Shown piece after piece: positions 27,209-35,751 of a stretch of DNA of 64,000 nucleotides (positions are counted from its first letter, which is position 1; each line of letters begins with the position of its first letter). The notes beneath the pieces are model-generated. The model saw nothing but the letters and a program-made list of their open reading frames with translations. It had not been told where the DNA came from and made no database searches. Made by a program: the position numbers and the translations under genes. Origin of the DNA: Moanibacter sp964542645 (GTDB taxonomy: Bacteria > Verrucomicrobiota > Verrucomicrobiia > Opitutales > UBA2987); the NCBI GenBank assembly GCA_964542645.1, contig CAZIUG010000010.1, forward strand, positions 30,430 to 94,429. Reading direction: 5' to 3'.

Positions 27209-28393
27209 CTAATACTCCATTGGATCAAAAGGTGATAAACTTGCGCCTTTTGGGGAGGCAATGGTCGGGCGTATGGGCATCTTATCTGGAGCCCGGTAGG
27301 TTATACTCAGGTGTGGGGTTTCTAGGCGCACATGGCCAAGATGTCTTGATTCCATAAGGGCGTCTAATCCGCCTGATACCAATAAGGTGCGTTCTACTGG
27401 GTATTGAGGTTTATGGCTAAGGAACATTTCTTGAATATTCAGGCCCAGGTAGCTGAAATGTGGGTAGGGTGGACCTGGCAGTCGTATTGCTGTCGCCTCT
27501 ATCCGCCCACTTGTTCTTGCAGCATAAGACCACTCTTCCTTTATGAAGCCGTTAAGTTGGAGTAAAGTGGCCCTAAAACCATCGCGGTACTCTAGCAGAA
27601 AGGCAATCGGATGCTCACAAGCTTCATCCATCGGACCGCTCTCAGTATTAGCCGCATTGGCCGCCGCATTGGCCAGCGACTGCGACCAAAGGCCTTCCAC
27701 CCCGGCTCGCCAGACCGAATCGCCTTCTAGACATTGCACAGTTGCGATACCGCATTCGCCACCTTGTCGTCGTTCGACCATGGTTTGCAAGGCTTCGAAA
27801 CCGTGGTAGCCGTAGGATTCTATCCCTCCATAACCTATGATAAGTGCCTCTTCTATAGGTGCATTAAGATCATGTTCAAGCCAAGGGTCGCGCCATCCCA
27901 GAGGGAGCGACGAACCAGCCATCAAGGGTATATTAAGTTTAACGGCTCGATCATAAATCCATTTTGAGTCGATCCAATTGTAAGAGAGGTGCTTGTCGCT
28001 GAAAACGGGAACAGACCGGCCACTTGTTGCCATAACTCCACTGATCTGTTCAAAGAAGTGTCGTCGGGGGTAGAGGTGCTGCCCCTTCTCGTTAAAGGCA
28101 TAGTTGCCATGTTCCCCTATCGAGAGCACTCCATCCACAGCCAGTTTATCGCCTCCGAGGCAGAGGGCTTTGTGAATACTCAGGAAGATAGGGATATTAT
28201 ATTTCTCCGAAACCTTGAGTCCAATATCGTTATCGGGAATCTGATCTAAGTACATTGAGACGATGTCTACCTGAGGTTCTTGCATCCCCTCGTCGGTAGG
28301 AAATCCTTTAATAAATTTGCCTACGATAACGTCGGCATGAGCAGGCACACGGTATTCTGTAATAATGGCAGCAATTTTCTTTCGGTCAGACAT
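27209..28393 (-). CDS. Conserved protein of unknown function (family shared by planctomycetes and verrucomicrobia)
   Basis: A 394-residue protein starting AAIITEYRVPAHADVIVGKF. It contains the strongly patterned blocks VDGVLSIGEHGNYAFNEKGQ, PVFSDKHLSYNW, MAGSSLPLGWRDP, GGIESYGYHGFEALQ and a late VERTLLVSGGLDALME. I recognise this pattern as a widespread unnamed family, often carrying a twin-arginine leader in other bacteria; no leader is visible here. The N-terminus resembles a Rossmann-type Gfo/Idh arrangement, but no GxGxxG is present. Conserved His, Asp and Glu residues suggest an enzyme. No function is assigned. The upstream intergenic region contains a 10-bp inverted repeat. Confidence 0.6.
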   Translation of the reverse strand: MSDRKKIAAIITEYRVPAHADVIVGKFIKGFPTDEGMQEPQVDIVSMYLDQIPDNDIGLKVSEKYNIPIFLSIHKALCLGGDKLAVDGVLSIGEHGNYAFNEKGQHLYPRRHFFEQISGVMATSGRSVPVFSDKHLSYNWIDSKWIYDRAVKLNIPLMAGSSLPLGWRDPWLEHDLNAPIEEALIIGYGGIESYGYHGFEALQTMVERRQGGECGIATVQCLEGDSVWRAGVEGLWSQSLANAAANAANTESGPMDEACEHPIAFLLEYRDGFRATLLQLNGFIKEEWSYAARTSGRIEATAIRLPGPPYPHFSYLGLNIQEMFLSHKPQYPVERTLLVSGGLDALMESRHLGHVRLETPHLSITYRAPDKMPIRPTIASPKGASLSPFDPMEY

Positions 28394-28506
28394 GGACTTT
28401 GCTCAATTTCTTTTTTTCTTCGTTCTCTCTGATTCCTTTATATACCTTTCAAAGCAGTGGTTTTATTAAAGTCATAATTTCTTATGAAGTCTACACCATG
28501 TTGTAC

Positions 28507-28539
28507 AAATGGTTTGAGATTTAGGTTCCCAAACCATTT
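28507..28539. repeat. Perfect 10-bp inverted repeat in a divergent promoter region
   Basis: AAATGGTTTG (28507-28516) and CAAACCATTT (28530-28539) are exact inverted repeats with a 13-base loop, followed by two more T residues. It lies 114 bp upstream of the minus-strand gene at 28393 and ~380 bp before the PhyH gene. It may be a terminator-like hairpin for some small transcript or an operator. The rest of the 28394-28906 interval shows no gene. Confidence 0.45.
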
Positions 28540-28906
28540 TTCACCAGGGAATTCGAAATGACTTTCAGTGGAGCTGATGCGGGTTTTGGAATGATATCTA
28601 TCCAATTATATCCTGGTTTCAAAGCGGTTAAATAATTATCCTCGCATTCCTTTTAACCGAAAGTGAGCATGCGGCTGGCAGGCATATCTAAGACACTCGG
28701 GTTTGTCAGTGCTTTAGGCCCTTCCCCCTAGCATTTTGAGTTCTTGATGATAAGGGAGAGTGACAGAATTTAGGGGGTCGCAACAAAGGACCTCAATGGA
28801 GCTCGTATTTGTGAAAGAGGATTCTTGATGTCCCGCGCCATAGGGCAAATGATTGAAGCAATTTATTAATGGTTAATCTCCGTGATCTTTTAAAACTTAG
28901 GAAAAC

Positions 28907-28912
28907 GAGGAG
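28907..28912 (+). promoter_or_regulatory. Ribosome binding site deciding a TTG start
   Basis: GAGGAG ends 6 nt before the TTG at 28919. No ATG or GTG follows in frame until well inside the conserved domain, so the TTG is the credible start of the PhyH gene. Confidence 0.7.
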
Positions 28913-28918
28913 AAAAAA

Positions 28919-29845
28919 TTGAGGGAAGAAAAAAAACAGGTGGGAAAGGCTGCATCCGACGGGTCTAGCTCCCAATCCTGTTCAGGCTTTGAATTGAGCC
29001 CTGAACAGAAATACGAATTCGATATTCATGGCTACATTGTGCTGCGAAGACATTATGATGGTAAGGCCCTTGAGGATTTCCATGCTGGTATTGATGAACT
29101 GCAGGCTATCCCCATCGACTACGAGACCTACAAGCGCATTGGCATAGCTAGCTACTTCCTGGCGTCAGCTATGGAGGATCCAGACCATCCTTTTTGGCAC
29201 GGAGAACACCGTATAGATCGACAACCAAATCCCGACACCGGAGGGATAGGCCGGGTGGATCATGCTTTATGTGGCACTGAGAAGTTCGATCGTATCGCAC
29301 GTGATTCAATCCTCAGGGCCGTCCATGCTGAGCTAGCGGGTGGCCCGATTATGCTTTCGGCAACCTATTACATTGAAAAGGTGGGCCCTTGCAGTGGAGG
29401 CGGGCTTCACAACTCTGGATATCCAGTGAATCGGGACATTCGCTACGACTTTGATCATACTAACCAGCGCTTTCTGTGCGCGAGTACGAAGAGCGTAGTG
29501 ATCCTCTCAGACATGAGCAGGATTGAAGATGGCCCCTTCGCGGCGATCCCAGGCAGTCACAAGGCTAATTTTACGTGTCCCTTTGATTTGAGTGATGCTA
29601 CCAAGAACCCTATAGCCGTCCCTGTTTTCACAGAACCGGGAGATGTCATAATTTTTTCAGAGGGGATGACGCATAACGCCTATCCCGTTACAAATAGGTC
29701 TGTCCGCCGGTCTGTGTTCTTCAATTATATACCAGCGATTAGGGCCAATAACCTTCCACAACAGCGTATGTCAATCTATCCTGATCACGTGCTCCATCGC
29801 TTGAGTGATCTTCATGATATATTGACAACGCCCGGATACATCTAA
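28919..29845 (+). CDS. PhyH-family oxygenase with a non-canonical metal site (His-x-Ser)
   Basis: A 308-residue PhyH-like protein. The jelly-roll landmarks are clear: DGPFAAIPGSHKANF, EPGDVIIFSEGMTHNAYP with distal His252, and RSVRRSVFFNY with the 2-oxoglutarate arginine. The proximal His164 lies in GGGLHNSGYPV, so the residue two positions later, normally the Asp of the facial triad, is Ser166. In halogenases such as SyrB2 and WelO5 that position is Ala or Gly and a halide binds instead. Ser is unusual, and this protein could be a halogenase-like, altered or inactive enzyme. It starts at a TTG with a strong ribosome site. It faces a convergent alcohol dehydrogenase. Confidence 0.8.
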   Translation: MREEKKQVGKAASDGSSSQSCSGFELSPEQKYEFDIHGYIVLRRHYDGKALEDFHAGIDELQAIPIDYETYKRIGIASYFLASAMEDPDHPFWHGEHRIDRQPNPDTGGIGRVDHALCGTEKFDRIARDSILRAVHAELAGGPIMLSATYYIEKVGPCSGGGLHNSGYPVNRDIRYDFDHTNQRFLCASTKSVVILSDMSRIEDGPFAAIPGSHKANFTCPFDLSDATKNPIAVPVFTEPGDVIIFSEGMTHNAYPVTNRSVRRSVFFNYIPAIRANNLPQQRMSIYPDHVLHRLSDLHDILTTPGYI

Positions 29846-29960
29846 CGCCAATTTCGTTAGTCTTGATAATAAATCTGTTTCGTAGAAGTGCTTGCTTGAA
29901 GGTAGTGGCAGCTGTGGTCTTATAAGCAGAGTGCTTTTTTGACGTCTTACTACTAACGGA

Positions 29961-31025
29961 TTAGCAGTTTAACGGTTCCACCAGTACCTTGCAGCACTTG
30001 TGCGGATCAGAGGCTAATTCGAACGCCTTTTCTGCGTCTTCCAGGGGAAAACGATGAGTGATTAGCTTCGCTGCGTCTTTGTTACGAGACCTAAGAATCC
30101 TAGCCGCTTCTATAGCGTATTTGTGCAAAGGTGCACCGATCGTTCCTTTCACAGTAAGTTTCTTTGTTACTACCTTTATCACGTCGATACCTAACTTGGT
30201 TCGTGTGAGCGCTACCATGATCAGTTGGCTCTGGAGAGCAGAAATTTCAACTGCTTGGGTAACTGAATCTGCTGTGCCTGCGCATTCGAATACGATGTCG
30301 GCACCGTTCCCGGCTTTCCCGGGGCATTTGGATACGGCGGAACGTAATCGATCGACACCTTCCGGACCAGAAGGATCCACGGTGATCGCGCCTATGGATT
30401 CTGCAATCTCGCGTCGCAGGGGGGAAGGTTCACTTACGACAATGTGATTATAACCTCTAGTTTGAGCAGCCAAAAGCACAGAGAGGCCAATCGTTCCGCT
30501 TCCCAGAATCACCAATTTCGGATGACTCTTAACGTTTGTTGGAATAATGGCCTCAGAACGGTCAAGAGCCTGGAGTGCCACGGTCAGGGGTTCTATAAGA
30601 GTAACCAAATCTTGTTCGATAACGGAGCACTTATTGGCTTTGCCTGAACCTTCGACAGATATCAAATTTCGATCTGCTTCCGGGACTAAAAGATACTCGG
30701 CAAATGCTCCCCCAAATTGAACCCATTGTGGATGGCCGGTAACTCGCTGGTCAGGACTAATGTTGGTAACGCGCTCCCCTACGGATACAACCTGAGCGGC
30801 AAATTCGTGGCCCGAGTTTAGAGGGTAGCGAAATCGGCTGCCGTAGGCGTCCATTAGGTATCGATGGACATCCGAGCCACAAATGCCGCAGACTTGAATC
30901 CTTAACAGAGCGTCGTCTGGCCCCCATTTTGGGACTGGCACCTGATGCACCCGTACCCGGCGAGGTTCATAAACCTCAGCTGCTAGCATCGTTTTAGGAA
31001 CTTGGGGATGTTGGGGACTATTCAC
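29961..31025 (-). CDS. Zinc-type medium-chain alcohol/sorbitol dehydrogenase lacking the structural-zinc lobe
   Basis: This 354-residue MDR enzyme has catalytic-zinc residues in VCGICGSDVHR (Cys) and NSGHEFAAQVV (His, Glu), plus LIEPLTVALQAL. The coenzyme domain has LVILGSGTIGLSVLLAA. After RVTGHP the chain runs directly into GGAFAEYLLVPEAD: the four-cysteine loop that binds the structural zinc in most relatives is absent. It should oxidise a polyol or sugar alcohol with NAD(P). The start is a GTG at 31025; an ATG at 30989 (MLAAEVYEPRR) matches the family N-terminus better but has no clear ribosome site. Confidence 0.85.
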   Translation of the reverse strand: MNSPQHPQVPKTMLAAEVYEPRRVRVHQVPVPKWGPDDALLRIQVCGICGSDVHRYLMDAYGSRFRYPLNSGHEFAAQVVSVGERVTNISPDQRVTGHPQWVQFGGAFAEYLLVPEADRNLISVEGSGKANKCSVIEQDLVTLIEPLTVALQALDRSEAIIPTNVKSHPKLVILGSGTIGLSVLLAAQTRGYNHIVVSEPSPLRREIAESIGAITVDPSGPEGVDRLRSAVSKCPGKAGNGADIVFECAGTADSVTQAVEISALQSQLIMVALTRTKLGIDVIKVVTKKLTVKGTIGAPLHKYAIEAARILRSRNKDAAKLITHRFPLEDAEKAFELASDPHKCCKVLVEPLNC

Positions 31026-31444
31026 TTAATAAATTTCTGATCGATTATCCGCATCATTCCTGATTAGCCGTAAAAAGCGGCAACCCGCTAGTCCTATTAT
31101 TCAACGGAGGCATCTTGATCGGCTAAAAGTTAACTGCGTCTATCCTTCCTGGGACTATTCATTTATTCTGTAGACTACCTGGGATTGTCCTCCTAGGGGT
31201 AAGCTCGCGGTGCACAGTCGCAAGGCGAGGGAAGCAAGAAACAGACCCCGAATCCTGAACAGCAAGTCTGCTTTAAGCAATGGAAAATTTAATACCGTCT
31301 CTTGCAGTTCTAAAGATCAATCCTCTAAAAACATTCTAGTCTAACTTCTCTTCGATTGAGTGTCTAAGAGAATTTGATTAATAAGTGAACCTTCCTGGCG
31401 CTTGACAGTTACAAAGTTGCATTCTACCACCTCTTTTACAAAAC
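31026..31444. other. Non-coding interval
   Basis: About 420 bases between divergent genes. A GGGACTATTCA-type sequence near 31148 resembles the one at 31013, just inside the dehydrogenase start. No gene, RNA or clear operator was recognised. Confidence 0.45.
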
Positions 31445-32227
31445 ATGGCTATGAAATTATCCTGTTGCATATGGGCACTGTCAGAGTTGCCGGGCAATGC
31501 ACTCGAACATGCCTCATTTGCCGGATTTAAGTCAATCGATGTTCGTCCTGATTCTTTGGATACCGATGAGCAGATTGTCCGGTCTCAAGCTCTTGAGCTA
31601 GATGTCTCCTGTTTTGGTGCATCCTTTGGACTTCCGAATGGGATTTCCTTGGATCATGAGGAAACTTTTCTGCGAAACGAAGCGGTTGCCTACCTTGAAA
31701 AAGGGATTCAAACTAGTGGTAAGTTGGGCGCTAATACTGTCTATGTGGTTCCCGAGACGTCGGAAGATCGTAGGAATCTTTCACGCTATGCCAATTCGCT
31801 TACCTTAGCAGCGGATCGAGCCGCTGCCTTTGGGGTCAAACTGTGCGTGGAGCACTTTCCTGGAAGCGCTCTGCCAACCGCTCTCGGAACTATCGAATAT
31901 TTGAAAAACATCGATCACCCCAATCTTTTTCTTCTTCTGGATCTCGGTCACTTGCAAATCTCCCATGAAAATCCTGCCTCTATCATTGATGCTGCCGGTT
32001 CTCTTCTCGGATACGTTCATCTTGACGACAACGATGGGAAAGGTGATTTGCATCTTCCCCTTTGCGATGGGATCCTAAATCTGGAAACATTGGAGACTAC
32101 CTTTCAAGCTCTTTATGACAATGAGTATATCGGCAACGTCAGCTTAGAGCTAAGTCCGAACCTTGATGATCCTCTCGATGGACTAATCCGCAGCCGTCGA
32201 GTAGTTGAGGAGTTTCTGAGTAGGTAA
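31445..32227 (+). CDS. Sugar phosphate isomerase/epimerase family TIM-barrel protein
   Basis: This 260-residue protein has the AP-endonuclease-2/xylose-isomerase-like fold. Metal ligands appear in order: Glu in LCVEHFPGSALP, Asp and His in LLLDLGHLQISHE, the HLDD of YVHLDDNDGKGD, and Glu in NVSLELSPNLDD. This matches the hydroxypyruvate-isomerase/tagatose-epimerase-like group. It should interconvert ketoses or related sugar acids. It is divergent from the alcohol dehydrogenase, consistent with a shared sugar pathway. A GAGGAAAA...TTTTCCTC inverted repeat with a long loop lies ~40 bp after the stop and could be a weak terminator. Confidence 0.82.
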   Translation: MAMKLSCCIWALSELPGNALEHASFAGFKSIDVRPDSLDTDEQIVRSQALELDVSCFGASFGLPNGISLDHEETFLRNEAVAYLEKGIQTSGKLGANTVYVVPETSEDRRNLSRYANSLTLAADRAAAFGVKLCVEHFPGSALPTALGTIEYLKNIDHPNLFLLLDLGHLQISHENPASIIDAAGSLLGYVHLDDNDGKGDLHLPLCDGILNLETLETTFQALYDNEYIGNVSLELSPNLDDPLDGLIRSRRVVEEFLSR

Positions 32228-32447
32228 TATGGATTGTCGCTCGCTCGATTCATTATTCTCGATGAGGAAAAGAGGGAGATTGAGTATTCCTATCTTGGAA
32301 TTTTTCCTCTATGGTAACCCTATTCCCTAGAGTGCGTGTGGAGAGTTATCTAATATGAACGGATTTGCTTGAAATAAACCAAAGACGGATGAAGTAATTC
32401 CGACCAGATGGATCACCTCAGCCTATGACCTGATCCAAGTCTACCAA

Positions 32448-32774
32448 TCACTGCATCGGAGAGTAGGGTGTTGGCTCAAGAAGCTGATTCTTTACATTCC
32501 TGACGATGACGCCGAACTTGTGGGATTGCTCAAAGACTCGCTGCCATTCCGGATCAGCTCGGAATTTAGCCCACGCCTCTTGTCGATGGTTGGCATCGGT
32601 GAAGGCGACCAGATACGTTAGTTCATGGTTGCTATCCCCTACGGCCGTAGTCCAGTAACCGATACTCTTGATACCATGTTTTTCAAAAAGTTTTAAGGTG
32701 TGAGCGGCAAACCGTTTGTTCAAAGCCGGAAGCATACCGGGGTTGCATTCGTAAATCCTCAGTTCGTAAAGCAT
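32448..32774 (-). CDS. NIPSNAP-family protein
   Basis: This 108-residue single-domain protein is of the ferredoxin-like NIPSNAP type: YELRIYECNPGMLPALNKRF at the N-terminus, HGIKSIGYWTT in the middle, NHELTYLVAFTDANHRQEAW, then FRADPEWQRVF. The family is of uncertain function and is often found next to sugar or aromatic catabolic genes. It is monocistronic here, on the opposite strand to its neighbours. Identification by pattern is good; no role is assigned. Confidence 0.82.
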   Translation of the reverse strand: MLYELRIYECNPGMLPALNKRFAAHTLKLFEKHGIKSIGYWTTAVGDSNHELTYLVAFTDANHRQEAWAKFRADPEWQRVFEQSHKFGVIVRNVKNQLLEPTPYSPMQ

Positions 32775-33240
32775 GGCATAGTTCCTCTCAATATTCGATT
32801 TCCAATTTTACTTTAAAAGGTTTTAATGAATGCCTATAGAAGGATTTATCACCACTGTATTGCACCAGGCGATACGTTTTTATTTGTTCGATGTTAGGCT
32901 CTGAAAGAGATTTTTATTTCCTTTATATGAACAAATTGGAACAATTAAGTTTAGCATACGAGATGTGATAACTCAGCTTGATTCTTCCTGAATTTGAATT
33001 CTGTTACCCAAATCCTGAGAAATTGTGTCAACTTCTAATCCAAACTCGAAAGAAAGGGGGATCTCACCAAATTTAGGACAGGCGAGAGAACCTTATGATG
33101 CAACTTATCTCAAGCTCGTTATTAGATGAACCCTCGCCTATGTTCTTAGTAGATGTTCGATGGGAATCTTATTTTTAGGAGCAGGGAATCTTTTGCAATC
33201 ATTGCTCTTGAATATTTAACCCAACTGTCTCAGCCCGTTG
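32775..33240. other. Non-coding interval
   Basis: About 465 AT-rich bases. The RraA frame is open from 33153, but that part lacks family similarity and precedes a better start at 33255, so it is treated as leader. No RNA gene was recognised. Confidence 0.45.
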
Positions 33241-33246
33241 AGGAGG
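33241..33246 (+). promoter_or_regulatory. Consensus ribosome binding site of the RraA gene
   Basis: AGGAGG is 8 nt ahead of the ATG at 33255. A competing ATG at 33250 is out of frame. This fixes the RraA-family start. Confidence 0.8.
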
Positions 33247-33254
33247 CCTATGTT

Positions 33255-33962
33255 ATGTCCGAAGCACTATCCCCATCCGTAATCGAATCCCTTCGCGAGT
33301 TTGACAGCGCAACCATAGCGAATGCCATCGAATATTTTGAGGCACGCGACCGGACTACCGGTTACGCTACTGGCGATTTAGTTTGTCAGACCCCTGAGAT
33401 TACCCAGCCGATGGTTGGTTGTGCAATTTCCTGTAAGTTTGATTCCACGACCCCTGGTGACCGACGTCCTTCAGGTCTCGGGGAACTGATAGAGTTGGTC
33501 AACTCTGCCCCCAAACCGTCCGTGCTCGTTGTCGAACATTTAGGACATGACAGGAAGCGCTCTTGTTTATTTGGAGACATGTTTTGTACTTCGGTGGAAA
33601 AACTCGGTTGCACCGGGATCGTTACTGACTCTAACGGCCGTGATCGAAAATCGATTCGTAAGCGGACACCTAAGTTTCAAGTTTTTTGCACAGGGTGGGT
33701 TGTTTCGCATGGGTACGGTGTATTTCTTGATCTGAATGTTACGGTGTCGATCTGTGGGTTGACTATTCAACCGGGTGATTTGCTTCATGGTGACGAAAGT
33801 GGTTTGGTTTCCATCCCCAAAGAGATTGTCGGAGGGGTTGTGAAAAGGGCCACGGAGGTTAGGCGTGAAGAGGCTGAATTCTTCAAATTTTTGGGGAGCA
33901 GAAGATTTACGGTCGAAGAACTGAAACGCCGGATCACACCCCATTTACGGTCGAAGAATTGA
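33255..33962 (+). CDS. RraA-family protein / HMG-type aldolase-like enzyme
   Basis: The 235-residue protein starts MSEALSPSVIESLREFD at an ideal ribosome site. RraA/4-hydroxy-4-methyl-2-oxoglutarate aldolase features are seen in DSATIANAIEYF, LFGDMFCTSVEKLG, the metal/substrate motif TDSNGRDRKSI (Arg-Asp pair), and PGDLLHGDESGLVSIP. Such enzymes split or decarboxylate 2-oxo acids such as 4-carboxy-4-hydroxy-2-oxoadipate. In this context it could be the terminal aldolase of a sugar-acid pathway. The last codons are altered by an out-of-frame tandem duplication (33905-33991): the protein now ends RITPHLRSKN instead of a putative original KQKISLPPL. Confidence 0.8.
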   Translation: MSEALSPSVIESLREFDSATIANAIEYFEARDRTTGYATGDLVCQTPEITQPMVGCAISCKFDSTTPGDRRPSGLGELIELVNSAPKPSVLVVEHLGHDRKRSCLFGDMFCTSVEKLGCTGIVTDSNGRDRKSIRKRTPKFQVFCTGWVVSHGYGVFLDLNVTVSICGLTIQPGDLLHGDESGLVSIPKEIVGGVVKRATEVRREEAEFFKFLGSRRFTVEELKRRITPHLRSKN

Positions 33963-33991
33963 AGCAAAAAATCTCACTGCCCCCCCTTTAA
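33905..33991 (+). repeat. Diverged 38-bp tandem duplication at the 3' end of the RraA gene
   Basis: ATTTACGGTCGAAGAACTGAA at 33905 recurs at 33943 with one mismatch (C to T), offset 38 bp, which is not a multiple of three. Read in its own frame the second copy encodes TVEELKQKISLPPL and then TAA at 33989-33991, parallel to TVEELKRRITP of the first copy. So a complete alternative gene end lies just beyond, and out of frame with, the present stop. Confidence 0.75.
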
Positions 33992-34147
33992 TAGAAACGG
34001 ATTGGTTTTCCTGGGAGGATACTCAAGCCGTGGGGGTATTCGTTTTTATCTTAGGAAAATCCGAGCCTTAATCTGGGGAAATACGAAAGCTAAATGGTTT
34101 TTTCAGCACCAAAAATGGACATGATATAACGCGATTGTAGAAGATGT

Positions 34148-34558
34148 TTATTCCATCAAAAATACCATTTCCGTCTCCATCCAATGTTCCTCTGGCTTAC
34201 GGTCGGGCAGGGGAATTTGGCAGGGCACGCATTCTTCCCACCAGAGCTTTGTCACAGGGTCGTCGGCGATGGCTTTCATATCGGTATCGTAGTTGGTCCC
34301 CGTGTATTCCCAGTAGCTGAATAGGTATTTCTTTCCTTCCAGTTTAGCCGTATAGATGGAATAGTTCCTTATGTGGGAATTTCTCAAGCGTTTTAGAACT
34401 TCCGGCCACGTCCTAGAGTGCAGTTTCCGATAGCACTGCTCTTTTCCTGGTACCAGACCAATAATAAATCCGAATCGCTTAACTTCTGTTTTGTGGCGTT
34501 CTTCTGGTGAAGGATTAGTGGGTCCGTAGACCGGCTGAACTCCGCTCGAGATGCCCAT
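34148..34558 (-). CDS. L-rhamnose mutarotase family protein
   Basis: A 136-residue protein of the RhaM (DUF718) family. Visible features are RFGFIIGLVPGKEQCYRKLHS with the conserved His, WPEVLKRLRNSHIRNYSIY, LFSYWEYTG, and the Trp pair in KLWWEECVPCQIPLPD. The enzyme interconverts alpha and beta anomers of L-rhamnose or related sugars. It carries ~30 extra N-terminal residues compared with E. coli RhaM (104 aa), with no signal peptide. It is one of three adjacent genes (with the lactonase-like amidohydrolase and the aldo/keto reductase) fitting non-phosphorylative deoxy-sugar catabolism. Confidence 0.85.
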   Translation of the reverse strand: MGISSGVQPVYGPTNPSPEERHKTEVKRFGFIIGLVPGKEQCYRKLHSRTWPEVLKRLRNSHIRNYSIYTAKLEGKKYLFSYWEYTGTNYDTDMKAIADDPVTKLWWEECVPCQIPLPDRKPEEHWMETEMVFLME

Positions 34559-34854
34559 AGTATTTCTTTCGATTTAGTTCGGAATTTGCTTAAATCTCCG
34601 AGATTTCAAGGTCGTTTAATCGGAGAAAATTGTCAAGAATCTCAGAGGTTTACGTTTGGATCTTTAAGCACCAAGAAAGTCGCTTCCAGAAACGGCCTTT
34701 CTTTGAAACTTCGATTTAAATGGCTCAAAGTCGGTCGGTCTCATTTTCCTAATCCTCGGCATTAATTAGCCGGGATGTTTTCGCATTCTAGAAATTAATT
34801 TGGTGATACCAAAGTCCCCTTTAGGAGAATTTAAAAAAAGAGGAAAGATAAAGA

Positions 34855-35751
34855 TTAGGTAAGCTTATATAACCTTTCGGCGTTCTTGTGGAAGAGCCGC
34901 CTTTGTTCCTCTAGGGGTCTAGAACTTACAATCTTTCGCAGACCACTGATCCAGTCGGCTAAGGGTGCTCCAAAGGTACAGACTGGCCAGTCACCTCCGA
35001 ATATAACACGATCTGGCCCGAAGGAGTCGAGGCAGTGCTCAACAGTCGGTGCCAGAGTTTCTGCCGACCACCCACTGGGAGCTCGAGCTACAACACCAGA
35101 AATTTTACAGACCGTATTTTTACGTTCTGCCAGCGCTGCGATATCTCTTTGCCATTGGCTTGCGTTGTGAAAATAAGGATCATTCGGATCGGGCGAAACG
35201 GATCCATTAACAATCATTGGATCCGCGTTACCGCAATGATCCACAATAATGAGCGTATCTGGACAGCGATCGACCAATTGAATCCCATCTGAGAGTTCAG
35301 AAGGACGCATACACAAGTCGAAACTCTTATCGATTTCTCCTAGCGCGCGAACTCCTCGAATGAATTTTGGGCCCAAGCAATGTCCTCGTGGTGTTTCTGG
35401 GGGTTGCAGGACTTGGCGAAAGCCTTTGACATAGGGGTTCTCCTTAAACCGGGCCACATATGCGGCAAAGCCATCCTCGTCTGGATTGCCTCCGAGTACT
35501 GCTCCGGCCATGGGATTATCTTCTCGGCGACATATCTCGATGATAAACTCCGCTTCCTTCTCGCGTTGTGTCGGATCGACGTCAACTTCCATATATACCG
35601 TAGCTGCGATTTCGGATTCGGCGGATGCTTTAAGATAGTCACTCATTGAAAAGTTTTTTTTCAACTTTTTTACAGAGGGATCTTTCAGCCATGACAGTGA
35701 AAACTGTTCCAGATCCCACATGTGTTGGTGAGTGTCTACTAGTGGTAACAT
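34855..35751 (-). CDS. Amidohydrolase-2 family, lactonase-like
   Basis: The ATG at 35751 (MLPLVDTHQHMWDL) is preferred over the upstream TTG at 35772; it gives 298 residues. The TIM-barrel metal site is seen in VDTHQHMWD (HxH), IIVDHCGNADP (His) and IFGGDWPVCTFG (Asp). This family includes L-fucono-1,5-lactonase and L-rhamnono-lactonase, which open sugar lactones. Neighbouring mutarotase and aldo/keto reductase genes support that reading over a decarboxylase role. It is divergent from the aldo/keto reductase. Confidence 0.82.
   Translation of the reverse strand: MLPLVDTHQHMWDLEQFSLSWLKDPSVKKLKKNFSMSDYLKASAESEIAATVYMEVDVDPTQREKEAEFIIEICRREDNPMAGAVLGGNPDEDGFAAYVARFKENPYVKGFRQVLQPPETPRGHCLGPKFIRGVRALGEIDKSFDLCMRPSELSDGIQLVDRCPDTLIIVDHCGNADPMIVNGSVSPDPNDPYFHNASQWQRDIAALAERKNTVCKISGVVARAPSGWSAETLAPTVEHCLDSFGPDRVIFGGDWPVCTFGAPLADWISGLRKIVSSRPLEEQRRLFHKNAERLYKLT

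Noticed and set aside
33153..33254. N-terminal extension of the RraA frame
   Set aside because: An AGGAGG 8 nt before the ATG at 33255 and family alignment from MSEALSPSV on make the upstream part a leader.
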